A stretch of DNA of 49,313 bases, taken from the NCBI GenBank assembly GCA_050251715.1, contig JBFWMG010000028.1:1-49313 (forward strand), in the 5' to 3' direction. Shown piece by piece: positions 1-8,118 of the stretch. The stretch comes from JBFWMG01 sp050251715 (GTDB taxonomy: Bacteria > Desulfobacterota > Desulfovibrionia > Desulfovibrionales > Desulfovibrionaceae). Numbering within the stretch: position 1 is the first letter of the stretch; each line of letters starts with the position of its first letter. The position numbers and the translations under genes were made by a program. Under the pieces are notes generated by a model. That model saw only the letters and a program-made list of their open reading frames with translations. It was not told the DNA's origin and ran no database searches.

Positions 1-307
1 CCTGATGCTGTGTTTCTTCGACCGGGTTTTTGCGGAATTACTGCATTTCCTGGTCGAAAATACTACATCATGGGAGACAAATTATCAAGTAAAATCAGTA
101 TGGTAAATGAATTTCAGACCCGACTATCTAGGGTTAATTGTAAGTGTCCAATGCCACGGTAGCCCTATCCCCAACGAAAAGTACTTTTAACCCCAACGGC
201 AGCTCGCTAGCCCAATTATGGTGTGAGCCGATCTCCCGGTCTGACGGCACAACGATTTTACAAGGATTGACAAAGATTGTATTATGAAGAGGTATAAGGA
301 GGAGTTC

Positions 308-565
308 ATGCACATATCCCTGACTCCCGAGCTCGAAGCGCAGGTCAAGCGCAAGGTGGAGAGCGGGCTATACAACAACGCCAGCGAGGTGATCCGCGAA
401 GCGCTCCGCTTCATGCAGACCCACGAGCAACTCGTCTACCAGATGAAGCTGGACGCGCTGCGCAAGGAACTCAGTGCCGGGGCAGCCCAAGCGGAAGCTG
501 GAGAATTTGTCTCTCATGACGTTGAGGACATTCTCCACGAGGCTAGGCAACGACGCCGTGGCTGA
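308..565 (+). CDS. parD: ParD-family antitoxin
   Basis: This 85-residue protein is the antitoxin of a type II toxin-antitoxin pair. It begins with the short strand and two helices of a ribbon-helix-helix DNA-binding domain (HISLTPELEAQVKRKVESG, then YNNASEVIREALR), the signature of ParD/CopG-like antitoxins, and has an acidic C-terminal tail that would wrap the toxin. The ATG at 308 is preferred over the ATG at 284 because a strong AAGGAGGAG ribosome site lies just upstream of it. The gene overlaps the next one by eight bases, which is usual for translationally coupled parDE pairs. Family members repress their own promoter. It sits beside a truncated integrase, so it may have served to stabilise a mobile element. 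Confidence 0.9.
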   Translation: MHISLTPELEAQVKRKVESGLYNNASEVIREALRFMQTHEQLVYQMKLDALRKELSAGAAQAEAGEFVSHDVEDILHEARQRRRG

Positions 566-824
566 GATAAGGCTTACCCCTGCCGCCCGGAGCCATCTTT
601 TGGACATCTGGGACTACACGGCGTCTACGTGGGGAGAAGATCAAGCCGACGCCTACATCCGGGAAATCCATGCCGCGTTCCTCCGCCTCGCCAAGACGCC
701 CGGCCTCGGTATCGCTCGTCCCGAGATCCACCAAGGATACCGCTCGTTGCCGGTCAAGCAACACCTCGTGTTCTACACAGTGACGGGCAACGCGACCTTC
801 GTGTATATCATCGGCGTGCTGTAA
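558..824 (+). CDS. parE: ParE-family toxin, C-terminally truncated by a stop codon
   Basis: This 88-residue protein belongs to the RelE/ParE toxin fold. It has the family opening (EIRLTPAARSHLLDIWDYTA), a central helix pair and the conserved strand YRSLPVKQHLVFYTV. The GTG at 558 is the likely start: it overlaps the antitoxin stop and gives the usual family N-terminus. Known ParE toxins inhibit DNA gyrase. Family members normally continue past VL with a short tail containing R-M-D and often HL. Here a TAA at 822-824 stops translation exactly there, and the same frame then reads ARMDIPGHLP before a second stop at 855-857. The tail therefore seems to have been cut off by one nonsense change, and activity is doubtful. 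Confidence 0.85.
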   Translation: MAEIRLTPAARSHLLDIWDYTASTWGEDQADAYIREIHAAFLRLAKTPGLGIARPEIHQGYRSLPVKQHLVFYTVTGNATFVYIIGVL

Positions 825-857
825 GCTCGGATGGACATTCCAGGTCATTTGCCGTGA

Positions 858-968
858 GCGCAGGACATGCTCTGCCACTTCTCCTTGGCAAAAAGTACGT
901 TATTGTCTTTTCTAGAGCAGGGGGAGGGGGGCGTCATTTCCGGGAATCAGGTCCGCAAAAGGGCGGTC
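858..968. other. Short intergenic stretch downstream of parE and the truncated integrase
   Basis: No gene is seen. It contains the sequence TCTAGAGCAGGGGGAGGGGG (from about 914), which recurs almost unchanged at about 10311 beside the second integrase. The two integrase genes therefore share downstream DNA as well as coding sequence, which points to a common origin of the two element ends. Confidence 0.6.
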
Positions 969-1718
969 TCAGGCGCTTCGAGTATGTCGCATGGGTAGCA
1001 CCTTGGCGGGACGCGCCGTCAGCGCGGCCTCAAGACCGGCAAGGGCATGGGCCTGGGTTTGCTCGTCGCCCTTGACGTACCGCATGGCCATTTGAACGGT
1101 ACGCCATCCCAACAAATCCATCAGATCGCGTGGGTTTAATTGTTTGGCGAGGTTTGTCGCGACGCTGTGGCGGATGCTGTGGAACGAGACCCGATCAAGG
1201 GCAATTCGGCCATCGTTGAGGCGGAGCACATCGTTGACCACGGTTTTGAAGGCCGCAGGCGCTTCCGTGTAGGGTGAGCCGCCCGATTTGGTGAAGACGT
1301 GGCTTTCCATGTCGCCACGCACGCCGAGCAAGTCTCGCAATGGCGCTGTCAAGGGAAGGCGGCGAGCGTCCTTGTTTTTCGTCAGGGCGAACGTGAGGGT
1401 GCCCAGCACGGGGTCGATGTCGCGCCAGCGCAGGTTGAATGCCTCGGAGGCCCGGCAACCGGTCAAGAAGGCGAAGCGCGTGAGTCGCCAAGCGCGGACA
1501 TCCCGTTTTTCAAGAAGAAACAAGATGGCTTCGGCTTCCTCGGGAGTGATGACGCGGAGACGGCGGTTGCTGTTACCCGGCCCTTTGACCCCGATACGTT
1601 TGCCTGACGGAGGCGCTTCATCCACAAGGCGTCGGTCATAGGCAAATTTGAGGATGCGGCGGAGCGTGCCGGTGATGTATTCCCGAGTTCGCAAAGACTT
1701 AAAATCCCTGGGCCGCAA
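969..1718 (-). pseudogene. Tyrosine recombinase (integrase), 5'-truncated at a tRNA-Leu junction
   Basis: The frame encodes the catalytic half of a phage/island-type tyrosine integrase: TGCRASEAF carries the first active-site Arg, HSIRHSVAT the His-x-x-Arg box, and the segment ending MAMRYV the nucleophilic Tyr. Only the end of the core-binding domain (TREYITGTLRRILKFAYDRR) remains upstream of it. Full-length relatives are about 380-430 residues, and this one is at most 249. The first codons, read from a TTG at 1718, are actually the 3' half of a tRNA-Leu gene read backwards, so the true gene is cut at about 1700. The C-terminus KVLPMRHTRSA nearly matches that of the intact integrase at 10370-11575. 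It is probably inactive. Confidence 0.8.
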
Positions 1719-1752
1719 GGCTATGCGGGTTCAAGTCCCGCCCCGGGTACCA
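1697..1752 (+). other. 3' half of a tRNA-Leu(UAA) gene, attachment-site remnant
   Basis: The segment folds as the 3' part of a leucine tRNA. There is an anticodon loop CTTAAAA (anticodon TAA), a long variable arm with stem GCC-GCAA-GGC, a T arm GCGGG-TTCAAGT-CCCGC (1725-1741), the acceptor strand CCCGGGT (1742-1748), a discriminator A and an encoded CCA. The 5' half is missing, and the 5' side of the anticodon stem no longer pairs. Integrative elements that insert in tRNA genes leave exactly such a 3' fragment at their distal end. The element would therefore lie to the left, with the intact tRNA outside the window. Confidence 0.8.
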
Positions 1753-1919
1753 ATAGAAACAGTATGTTATCTTTTGGGTCATTTCGTCGTCAATGATGAG
1801 CGCCAATTCCAGTCCCCCCTCTGTCCCCCATTTTTAAATCAACCCGTCTGCGCGTTTTGTTGCTGAGTTGGGTTCGGTCTACTTGATTCTGCCTTCCGAA
1901 TGTATGATTTTTGGGCTAT

Positions 1920-2310
1920 CATGTGTCAGCGGTAGGCCCGACAGGCACCCCTACGAGTTGTTCCTGCAACTGGAGGGCATCGAGCTCTGCACAACCAAGG
2001 TCCGCAGGCCGCAGAGCAGCGGGTTTGTGGAGCGCCTGCACCGCACGCTCCTGGATGAGCACTTCCGGATCAAGGGCCGGGAGAAGTGGTACGAGTCGGT
2101 GGCTGAAATGCAAAAGGATTTAAGCAGTTACCTGCATGGCTACAACCACGACCGAACCCATCAAGGACGAGGGATGGAAGGCAGGACACCTCATCAGGCA
2201 TTCATGGATGGACTGCCGAAGATTGAGCAGGCGGAAAAGGCAGGCAACAAAGCCGCATAATCAACACCCCGCCAGGGGCGGCAGTGTCAGGTGAATACTA
2301 TCTCTGTACA
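1920..2310 (+). pseudogene. IS481-family transposase, 3' remnant with right terminal end
   Basis: Only the C-terminal third of a DDE transposase remains, from about SGRPDRHPYELFLQL onward, with the glutamate-bearing segment SGFVERLHRTLLDEHFR and the family ending GRTPHQAFMDGL before a stop at 2258-2260. The N-terminal helix-turn-helix and the first catalytic residues are absent. The DNA after the stop, ending TATCTCTGTACA at 2310, is repeated almost exactly in the second copy (16069 onward). It is therefore taken as the element's right terminal end; IS481 termini typically begin TGT. This copy points right and the second points left. Confidence 0.8.
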
Positions 2311-2411
2311 TCTGGTATTTCCAATTGTAATGCCTCTGTGCTGCGCTAACTGCAATCACTATAATAAAGATGTTTTAAAAAAACCGTGAACCGACCTTCA
2401 ACGCTCTTGTG

Positions 2412-4019
2412 CTATTTTCCGTCTCTGTTCAAGCGAAGCCACTCAAATTCATCCACACCCAGCCTAGTCATGTGAGGAAAAATCCTTTGTAAAGTGGAAA
2501 GCAGTGTAGCGTCTTTTAAATCTCCAATCCATATGTGATCTATTTCTGATGTCCTAAATACAAAATTTCCATCTTGAGGCACTGCAAAAATTCTATGTTT
2601 CTGTGTGTCTACGTTAAATTTCTTTATCTCAATATTCTTCCATACTTTTTTAGGGATAACTAGCGAAACAACTTCGTTAAAGTTGCAACACATATGTGGC
2701 TTATCAATATCAATATTAAGTCTTAGGAGAGGAACGCCAAGAGTAGATGAATCAATTCTAACAGAATCACACTTTGGGATTAGACATAGCCAATACGTAT
2801 TCTTCTTCTTTATTGTACAACTTAAAACTGTACCCTGCGTCAGTACCGGGACGTACCTAGGCCTCTTGGAACGAGTTGGAGAAAATGACTCCCTTTTAAA
2901 TGAAGTTATGCAGGACAGCTTCTTGATTTTTGCAGAATCCTGGTAGATATTAATCCTATTTCTGCTGTCATCTTCAGGAATCTTTACCTTACCTGGGGAG
3001 TTCTCATTAATAAATCTATTAAATTGGTCTGCAGTAAGTTTGGTATCCGTATCGCATGGAGAATAGTAATCGGGATTCGTTGACTCAAACCATGCAGCAA
3101 GATTTTCTGGTTCAAAGCACTGCTGAATATCAGCATCTATTTCGAGGGCTGCACCAAGCTCCTCTTTAATCTGCTCAATAAGAAAATGGCTCCCGTCAAC
3201 TGAATCAGGGATAATGGCTGTGTGATATACAAAGGCGGGATCGAGGTCTTTAGAGAAAATGCCCGTCAGAGTACCCGCATTTTCTCTGATGGCGCTCACA
3301 GCGTTTAGAGTCACGGTCGGCAGAATGCCGTTGGCGAGTTCTGCAAAATGCTTAATAATTACAGCTGGCAAATCTTCGATTCCTACACCTACGCCCTGTG
3401 GCATGAGGCCAGTGAGATCAACGCGCTCTTCTTTGTCTTCGCTCAGCCCTGTGGCTGGCTCAGCCCCAGCCGGGTCAAGCTCCCTGGAGCCTGAGGGGAA
3501 TTGCTTTTTGTGGATGACAATGTGCAGGTTGTTCACCTGCAAACCAAACGTTTCTTTTAAACGCTCATGGCTCACGCCTGAGAGGTGTTTCTCCAGTTCT
3601 ACCAGCAGATCATCCGAAGGATTTTCTGCTGTATAGATAACAATCAAACGCAACGGGTTGCCCATTTGGGAATCCCGCTCCAGAACTATTCTGATTATTT
3701 CCTTACATGGGAAGCTAGGATCCTTCCCCTTACGATCATCCAACTGCCAATCCAGAATTGCCACATCACTGGCTAGGACAAGCTTGACGGCGTCTGCAAC
3801 CGCCGGGTCGAGAAAGTCCTCCTTGGATGGCGCAAGGGTGGAGCATAAAATATTGCGTTCTGCGAAGTGTTTTGCCAATGTTCGGACATCAAGGGTGTGT
3901 TCCCCAAGAGGCCCCTTTGGGACGCGAATATAGGCCTCGTTGTCGACAACTACCACGTTTTTAATGTAGCGCTCGGCAGTTTTGCGGGTTATTCCGGCCC
4001 AAAATGTCTCCGTGGTCAT
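2412..4019 (-). CDS. Receiver-domain protein of a methyltransferase/MORC-kinase operon
   Basis: This 535-residue protein begins with a response-regulator-like receiver domain at about residues 18-175. An acidic strand VVVVDNE (Asp26) leads in, the strand VAILDWQLDD offers Asp90 as phosphoacceptor, VIYTA gives Thr130, and a Lys pair follows HIVIH (171-172). The remaining ~350 residues match no family I recognise and show no helix-turn-helix or clear nuclease motif, so this is not an ordinary transcription regulator. It is the last gene of an operon, starting 26 bases after the stop of the dual-ATPase kinase-like protein, which makes it the obvious phosphotransfer partner or effector. The 3' half is strikingly AT-rich compared with the rest of the operon. 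Confidence 0.75.
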   Translation of the reverse strand: MTTETFWAGITRKTAERYIKNVVVVDNEAYIRVPKGPLGEHTLDVRTLAKHFAERNILCSTLAPSKEDFLDPAVADAVKLVLASDVAILDWQLDDRKGKDPSFPCKEIIRIVLERDSQMGNPLRLIVIYTAENPSDDLLVELEKHLSGVSHERLKETFGLQVNNLHIVIHKKQFPSGSRELDPAGAEPATGLSEDKEERVDLTGLMPQGVGVGIEDLPAVIIKHFAELANGILPTVTLNAVSAIRENAGTLTGIFSKDLDPAFVYHTAIIPDSVDGSHFLIEQIKEELGAALEIDADIQQCFEPENLAAWFESTNPDYYSPCDTDTKLTADQFNRFINENSPGKVKIPEDDSRNRINIYQDSAKIKKLSCITSFKRESFSPTRSKRPRYVPVLTQGTVLSCTIKKKNTYWLCLIPKCDSVRIDSSTLGVPLLRLNIDIDKPHMCCNFNEVVSLVIPKKVWKNIEIKKFNVDTQKHRIFAVPQDGNFVFRTSEIDHIWIGDLKDATLLSTLQRIFPHMTRLGVDEFEWLRLNRDGK

Positions 4020-4045
4020 GATTATGCCTCTGCAGAATATGTCCG

Positions 4046-7024
4046 TTAAGCGGATTTATGGGATGTGCTGATCCGGAACAGCGGATGCGTATCCTGCCCG
4101 GAGGTTTCCAGCGAGATGTCGAACCCAGCATCGTTCAGTGCCTTTTTGGCAACAGCGAGCCCCATTCCCCGGCCCCGAAGTTTGCGGGTGAAGGTGAATT
4201 CAAAAATTCTGTCTGCGTCACGTTCGGGAATACCTGGCCCGCTGTTGCCGATCAGATAGCCATCCTCGTCGGCATCAAATGTGATAAGCCGTGGACCATC
4301 AGGCTTGAGAAGAGCCCCTGTACTGTCCCGGGTAAGCCAGAACAATGCGTTATCCACAATGTTGATGATGGGAGGCAGGAAGGTTGAGGGGTATCCTTCC
4401 ACTGTGTGTCCCTCGAATTCTGAGGTGCTTTTCCATTCCACCCCATGACGCCGGAAACGTTCACCGAAAATATTCAGCAGGTATTTCCGGATCAGTTTTC
4501 CTGAAATGGCAATTGTCTTGCGGTATAAACGCCTATCCAAGGGTGTGAACATATTCAGATATGATTCAAGGTGCTCAAAGCTTGACTTGATGTTAAAGAA
4601 AGATTCTTTCATGCCTGGGCTGTTGTCCGTCCAGTTGCGAAGCTCCTTGAGACCTGCCCGAATACCATTCACGGACGCCCCAAATTCGTGCTGGATTATC
4701 CCGATTGCGGCACCCAGTTCAGCAAGTTCCGTATAGTGTCCCAGTTTTTCCTCAAGGAGTTGGGATTTCTCCTCTATCGCGGCGGTTACCTCGTTCAACG
4801 AAGTCCCTTCTCGGGTAGATTCCAGCGTAACCTGAATCTGGTCGCGCAATCTTTCCAATCTGTTGAATTCATCACTGACAACCGATTCGAGAGATTTGTT
4901 TAGAGAGTCCCGGAAGCTGCTCAAGGCCTCCCCCTCGAGTTTGGATAAATCCTGCTTTTCGAGGGTGATGAAAGCGTTTTTGAATGCGCTGTCCATCGTG
5001 CGCAGTCCTTCACGGGTGTGCCTGACAACCTCTTTGGTCAGGTTGCCTGTGTCCTGTCTGGTTTCGCGGACAATGGCTCCGGCCTTTTGTTTGTCCCGTT
5101 TGTTGCGGAGCTCAATGGCTTGATGTATGCGTCTGCGTCTTGAAACCAAGGCTCGTGTTTCACCAATGGCCCTAGTGACCGATTCGTCAATGCATTGCTC
5201 AAATGGAGAGAAGAATTCTCTGTCGAGCTGCGCGAATATTGCAGAACTGCGCTCAATGTCCTTTTGCATGCTTTTGGTGAGTCCTACGCCCCTGGGTTTT
5301 ACGACGCGAAAACTTTCCCGCAGGGTATAAAGTCTGGCGCTCAGCTCGCTTTCCAGCTTGAGAAGCTCTCGCGCCGCGTCTTCAGGGCTACAGTCGCGCA
5401 CATGTTCAAGGGTGCGGTCCATGACTGCCCGAAGCATCTCGATTTCCATTTCGGGGACTCTGTTTTCAATGCTCTGAAAAAAAACATCCAGGGTGGCTTT
5501 CAGCTTGTTTCGCCTAGCCAGGGAAGACTTCTCCCTTTTATCAAGCAGTTTTGCATTTTCCTGGAGATCAGAAAGCTGTTCACGGAAATTGCCATATGTT
5601 GCTGTCTTTTCCCGGAACCAATCCATTGCCATTTGTTTCAACAAATTCACAAGGATGTTGCGAAACTGCCGGTAGGCCAGATTCTCCCGAAATCCCTCCC
5701 TGCCCGCTTTTTCGTTCAGGTTCGAGTTATGTTTGTGCGAGAGCTCTATGACCCCGAAGAACCGTCGGTAGGTGAAAAACCAGTCTTTTGCCGCTTTGGC
5801 TCGACGGAGTTCTATATTGAGATAGTCGTAATCCGAGTTGCCGTAAGGGAGAATTCGCACTCCGTCGCGGTACACATACAACCCTCCAAGACTGCTTAGC
5901 TTGGCAGAAATCGCCTTGAATGAATCCTCAGGCATGAGGCTTTCACTTTGGTTGCCCTGAGCATATGCAAACTTGATGAAAAAGGGCCCGCATGAGGTCT
6001 CTTGCCCGTGGGCTCCATCCCATGGCACTGTATATGTCTGCGGCTCTCCACGGTATATCCGCAGAGCGCCAGTGAACTGGCCGTATTCGTCGAACTGGCC
6101 TTCAATATGGTGATCTGCGCTGTCAAACTCTTCAGGAGTGAAAAACACCTTGCTGCCGATCAGATCTTCAACTGAGCCGTCCCTCTTGTGGTCAAAAAAA
6201 GATGGAACCATCGGAGGGGGCGTGTCGCTAGGCATCATGGTGTTGGCGAAACCCAGCAGAATCTTTAGGAGAGTGGGGGGCACGCCTTCCTCGCCGGACT
6301 CGTCAATGTCCCTTTCAAGCATCCGGTCAACGGGAAGGACAATGAATGCGGTACCCCGTTTACACGCAAGCTCAGCTTGGGAAATTAGTTCTGTTATGCT
6401 GGGGATGAAGGCTGACGCTCGGTCAAGGTCTGAACTGATGCGTTCGGCGTAATCGTCCGGAACGCTTCCCTCCAGTGTCTTAAGATTTTGGCGAAGTGCA
6501 TCGACAAGATTTTCGAGGAGTTGACCACTCGGGCTCTCGCCTGGAGGCAAAGTGACCAAAGGGATTTCTATTGCATCCAAATCAAGGCCGGGAACCTCAA
6601 AAAATGTCCAGTTGAGCAGGGATATAACCATACCCTGGAGACCGTCATCCCGCTGTGCTTGGGAAACAACGAAAACCTGTGGTCCGATGGTGGCAATGGC
6701 CAGGCGGCCGATCCCTTTGGATCCCAGAGTCGGACGTTTGTCTTTATCCGGATCACGATATGGGGGGGCAAGTCCGTTGCCTCCAGCGGATTTGCTTTCA
6801 GTCCCTAGCGTAAGCCAACGGGACTGGAAGTCCTCTGAAGTCATTCCCACGCCATCGTCTTTAATAATAAGCAGTGACTCCGCCCGAAAGTAGTCGACCC
6901 GGGTCGTATCCGCATAAGCATCGTAAGCATTCTTAAACAGCTCGTGGAGCGCATTGGGGATGCTGGCCATCTGTTGCCTGCCCAGCAGGTCCAGGGTTCG
7001 GGCGCGGACTCGGATGCGGGCCAT
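4046..7024 (-). CDS. Dual GHKL protein: MORC/Hsp90-like ATPase plus histidine-kinase-like module
   Basis: This 992-residue protein has two ATP-binding GHKL modules. The N-terminal one resembles MORC/MutL/Hsp90 ATPases: N-box HELFKNAYDAYA (Glu28, Asn32), DDGVGM (56-61) and GSKGIG (101-106). It is followed by an S5-like transducer with LYVYRDGVRILPYG near residue 384. A long charged coiled-coil region spans roughly 460-760. The C-terminal module looks like a sensor histidine kinase: H-box IIQHEFGASVNGIRAGL with His779, N-box IINIVDNALFWL (Asn892), then GNSGPGIP and GRGMGLAVAKKAL. No membrane segment is seen, so it should be cytosolic. It begins two bases after the methyltransferase gene and precedes a receiver protein. 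Prokaryotic MORC/MutL-like ATPases are known from restriction-modification loci; fusion to a kinase suggests ATP-driven DNA sensing coupled to phosphorelay (inference). Confidence 0.85.
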   Translation of the reverse strand: MARIRVRARTLDLLGRQQMASIPNALHELFKNAYDAYADTTRVDYFRAESLLIIKDDGVGMTSEDFQSRWLTLGTESKSAGGNGLAPPYRDPDKDKRPTLGSKGIGRLAIATIGPQVFVVSQAQRDDGLQGMVISLLNWTFFEVPGLDLDAIEIPLVTLPPGESPSGQLLENLVDALRQNLKTLEGSVPDDYAERISSDLDRASAFIPSITELISQAELACKRGTAFIVLPVDRMLERDIDESGEEGVPPTLLKILLGFANTMMPSDTPPPMVPSFFDHKRDGSVEDLIGSKVFFTPEEFDSADHHIEGQFDEYGQFTGALRIYRGEPQTYTVPWDGAHGQETSCGPFFIKFAYAQGNQSESLMPEDSFKAISAKLSSLGGLYVYRDGVRILPYGNSDYDYLNIELRRAKAAKDWFFTYRRFFGVIELSHKHNSNLNEKAGREGFRENLAYRQFRNILVNLLKQMAMDWFREKTATYGNFREQLSDLQENAKLLDKREKSSLARRNKLKATLDVFFQSIENRVPEMEIEMLRAVMDRTLEHVRDCSPEDAARELLKLESELSARLYTLRESFRVVKPRGVGLTKSMQKDIERSSAIFAQLDREFFSPFEQCIDESVTRAIGETRALVSRRRRIHQAIELRNKRDKQKAGAIVRETRQDTGNLTKEVVRHTREGLRTMDSAFKNAFITLEKQDLSKLEGEALSSFRDSLNKSLESVVSDEFNRLERLRDQIQVTLESTREGTSLNEVTAAIEEKSQLLEEKLGHYTELAELGAAIGIIQHEFGASVNGIRAGLKELRNWTDNSPGMKESFFNIKSSFEHLESYLNMFTPLDRRLYRKTIAISGKLIRKYLLNIFGERFRRHGVEWKSTSEFEGHTVEGYPSTFLPPIINIVDNALFWLTRDSTGALLKPDGPRLITFDADEDGYLIGNSGPGIPERDADRIFEFTFTRKLRGRGMGLAVAKKALNDAGFDISLETSGQDTHPLFRISTSHKSA

Positions 7025-7026
7025 GG

Positions 7027-8091
7027 CTATCCCAGGGTAGAGGAAACCAGGGCTTGGTGGATGGCGCTGGCGATTGATTTGGCGAAATTGACCGGAACCG
7101 CGTTTCCGATTTGGGTTGCGATTTCCTTGGGGGAGCCCGCAAAACTATAGTGGTCTGGGAATGTCTGAAGTCTTGCAGCCTCCCGCAGAGAGATGGCCCT
7201 ATCGTCCCTCGGATGCATGAAGCGCCCACGGGTTATGTCTGTGCAGCCTGTGGTGAGGGTCGGAGCAACATCGTCCCATCGCATGCGCCCGTACACGTCC
7301 GGATGCCCCTTGTGTCCTTTGTGGCAGTTTAACTCGAGTTCAGGAGGCAATGAAAACCGGCTGCCTCCATCCTTGGGTATGAACTTCATCCTTTCAAGGG
7401 CTATCGGGTTGTGGTTGCGGGCGAAGTGGAGGGTGTCTTCAGTTTGTTCCCCGGAACGCAGTCCGGGAAGGTCGCCTATGCTCCTTTGAACAGTTATGCG
7501 TAACTTTTCCGGCGTGACCGGGATCGGGGGTGGGAAAGGCTCGGTGCCCAAGGACGCGAACATCACACATCGAAGTCTGCGCTGGGGAACCATGAAGTCC
7601 GCAGCGTCAAGCCGCAAGGGCGAACTGAGCCTGTATCCGCGTTTCACAAGTCCGGATCTGAGTTGTTCGAGGAGGAGGGTGTTCCTTGCGCTTGCCAGCC
7701 CAGGAACATTTTCAAAAAAAACCACCCGAGGGGTTAACGCGTGTATAAATTTAACGGCTTCAAGAATCAGATCAGCCCTTGCATCGCCATCCTTCTTCCG
7801 GTTTTGGCTGCTAAACGGCTGGCAGGGGGCGCATACAATCATCAAATCGGGGGAACGTTTGGAACAATCATCGGGGATGAGGGTCTCGGGTTGGACTTCC
7901 CGGATGTCCCCTTCCACGAGATGAACCTCCGGGTGGTTGGCTCTGTATGTGCCGCAGGCCACCGGGTCGGAGTCAAGTGCAGATATCACCTGAAATCCTG
8001 CGCCCTTGATCCCCTCAGTCACAGCCCCACACCCGCAGAAAAGATCTATAGCGGTGAAGATCTCTGGCGCTGAAGTCAAAATCGTTTTCAT
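7027..8091 (-). CDS. DNA (cytosine-5-)-methyltransferase
   Basis: This 354-residue C5-cytosine methyltransferase has the motifs in standard order. Motif I is DLFCGCG (16-22) for S-adenosylmethionine, and motif IV is CAPCQPFSSQ with catalytic Cys90. Motif VI is FENVPG, motif VIII is QRRLRCVMF, a short target-recognition region surrounds HPDVYGRMRWDDVAPTLTTG, and motif X is QIGNAVPVNFAKSIA. It methylates cytosine in a specific DNA site; the site cannot be read from sequence. The gene heads a three-gene operon and is followed after two bases by the dual-ATPase gene. No companion restriction endonuclease is encoded nearby. No clear ribosome site precedes the ATG at 8091, and an IS remnant begins only 27 bases upstream. 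Confidence 0.93.
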   Translation of the reverse strand: MKTILTSAPEIFTAIDLFCGCGAVTEGIKGAGFQVISALDSDPVACGTYRANHPEVHLVEGDIREVQPETLIPDDCSKRSPDLMIVCAPCQPFSSQNRKKDGDARADLILEAVKFIHALTPRVVFFENVPGLASARNTLLLEQLRSGLVKRGYRLSSPLRLDAADFMVPQRRLRCVMFASLGTEPFPPPIPVTPEKLRITVQRSIGDLPGLRSGEQTEDTLHFARNHNPIALERMKFIPKDGGSRFSLPPELELNCHKGHKGHPDVYGRMRWDDVAPTLTTGCTDITRGRFMHPRDDRAISLREAARLQTFPDHYSFAGSPKEIATQIGNAVPVNFAKSIASAIHQALVSSTLG

Positions 8092-8118
8092 ATTAAAACC
8101 GGGTAAGTATTATTAAGG

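Noticed and set aside
1..283. Possible gene fragment at the left edge
   Set aside because: No protein-like frame; only a short inverted repeat (TTCGACC...GGTCGAA, about 17-58) and AT-rich sequence are visible.
1697..1752. Intact tRNA-Leu gene
   Set aside because: The 5' half is absent and the anticodon stem does not pair on its 5' side.
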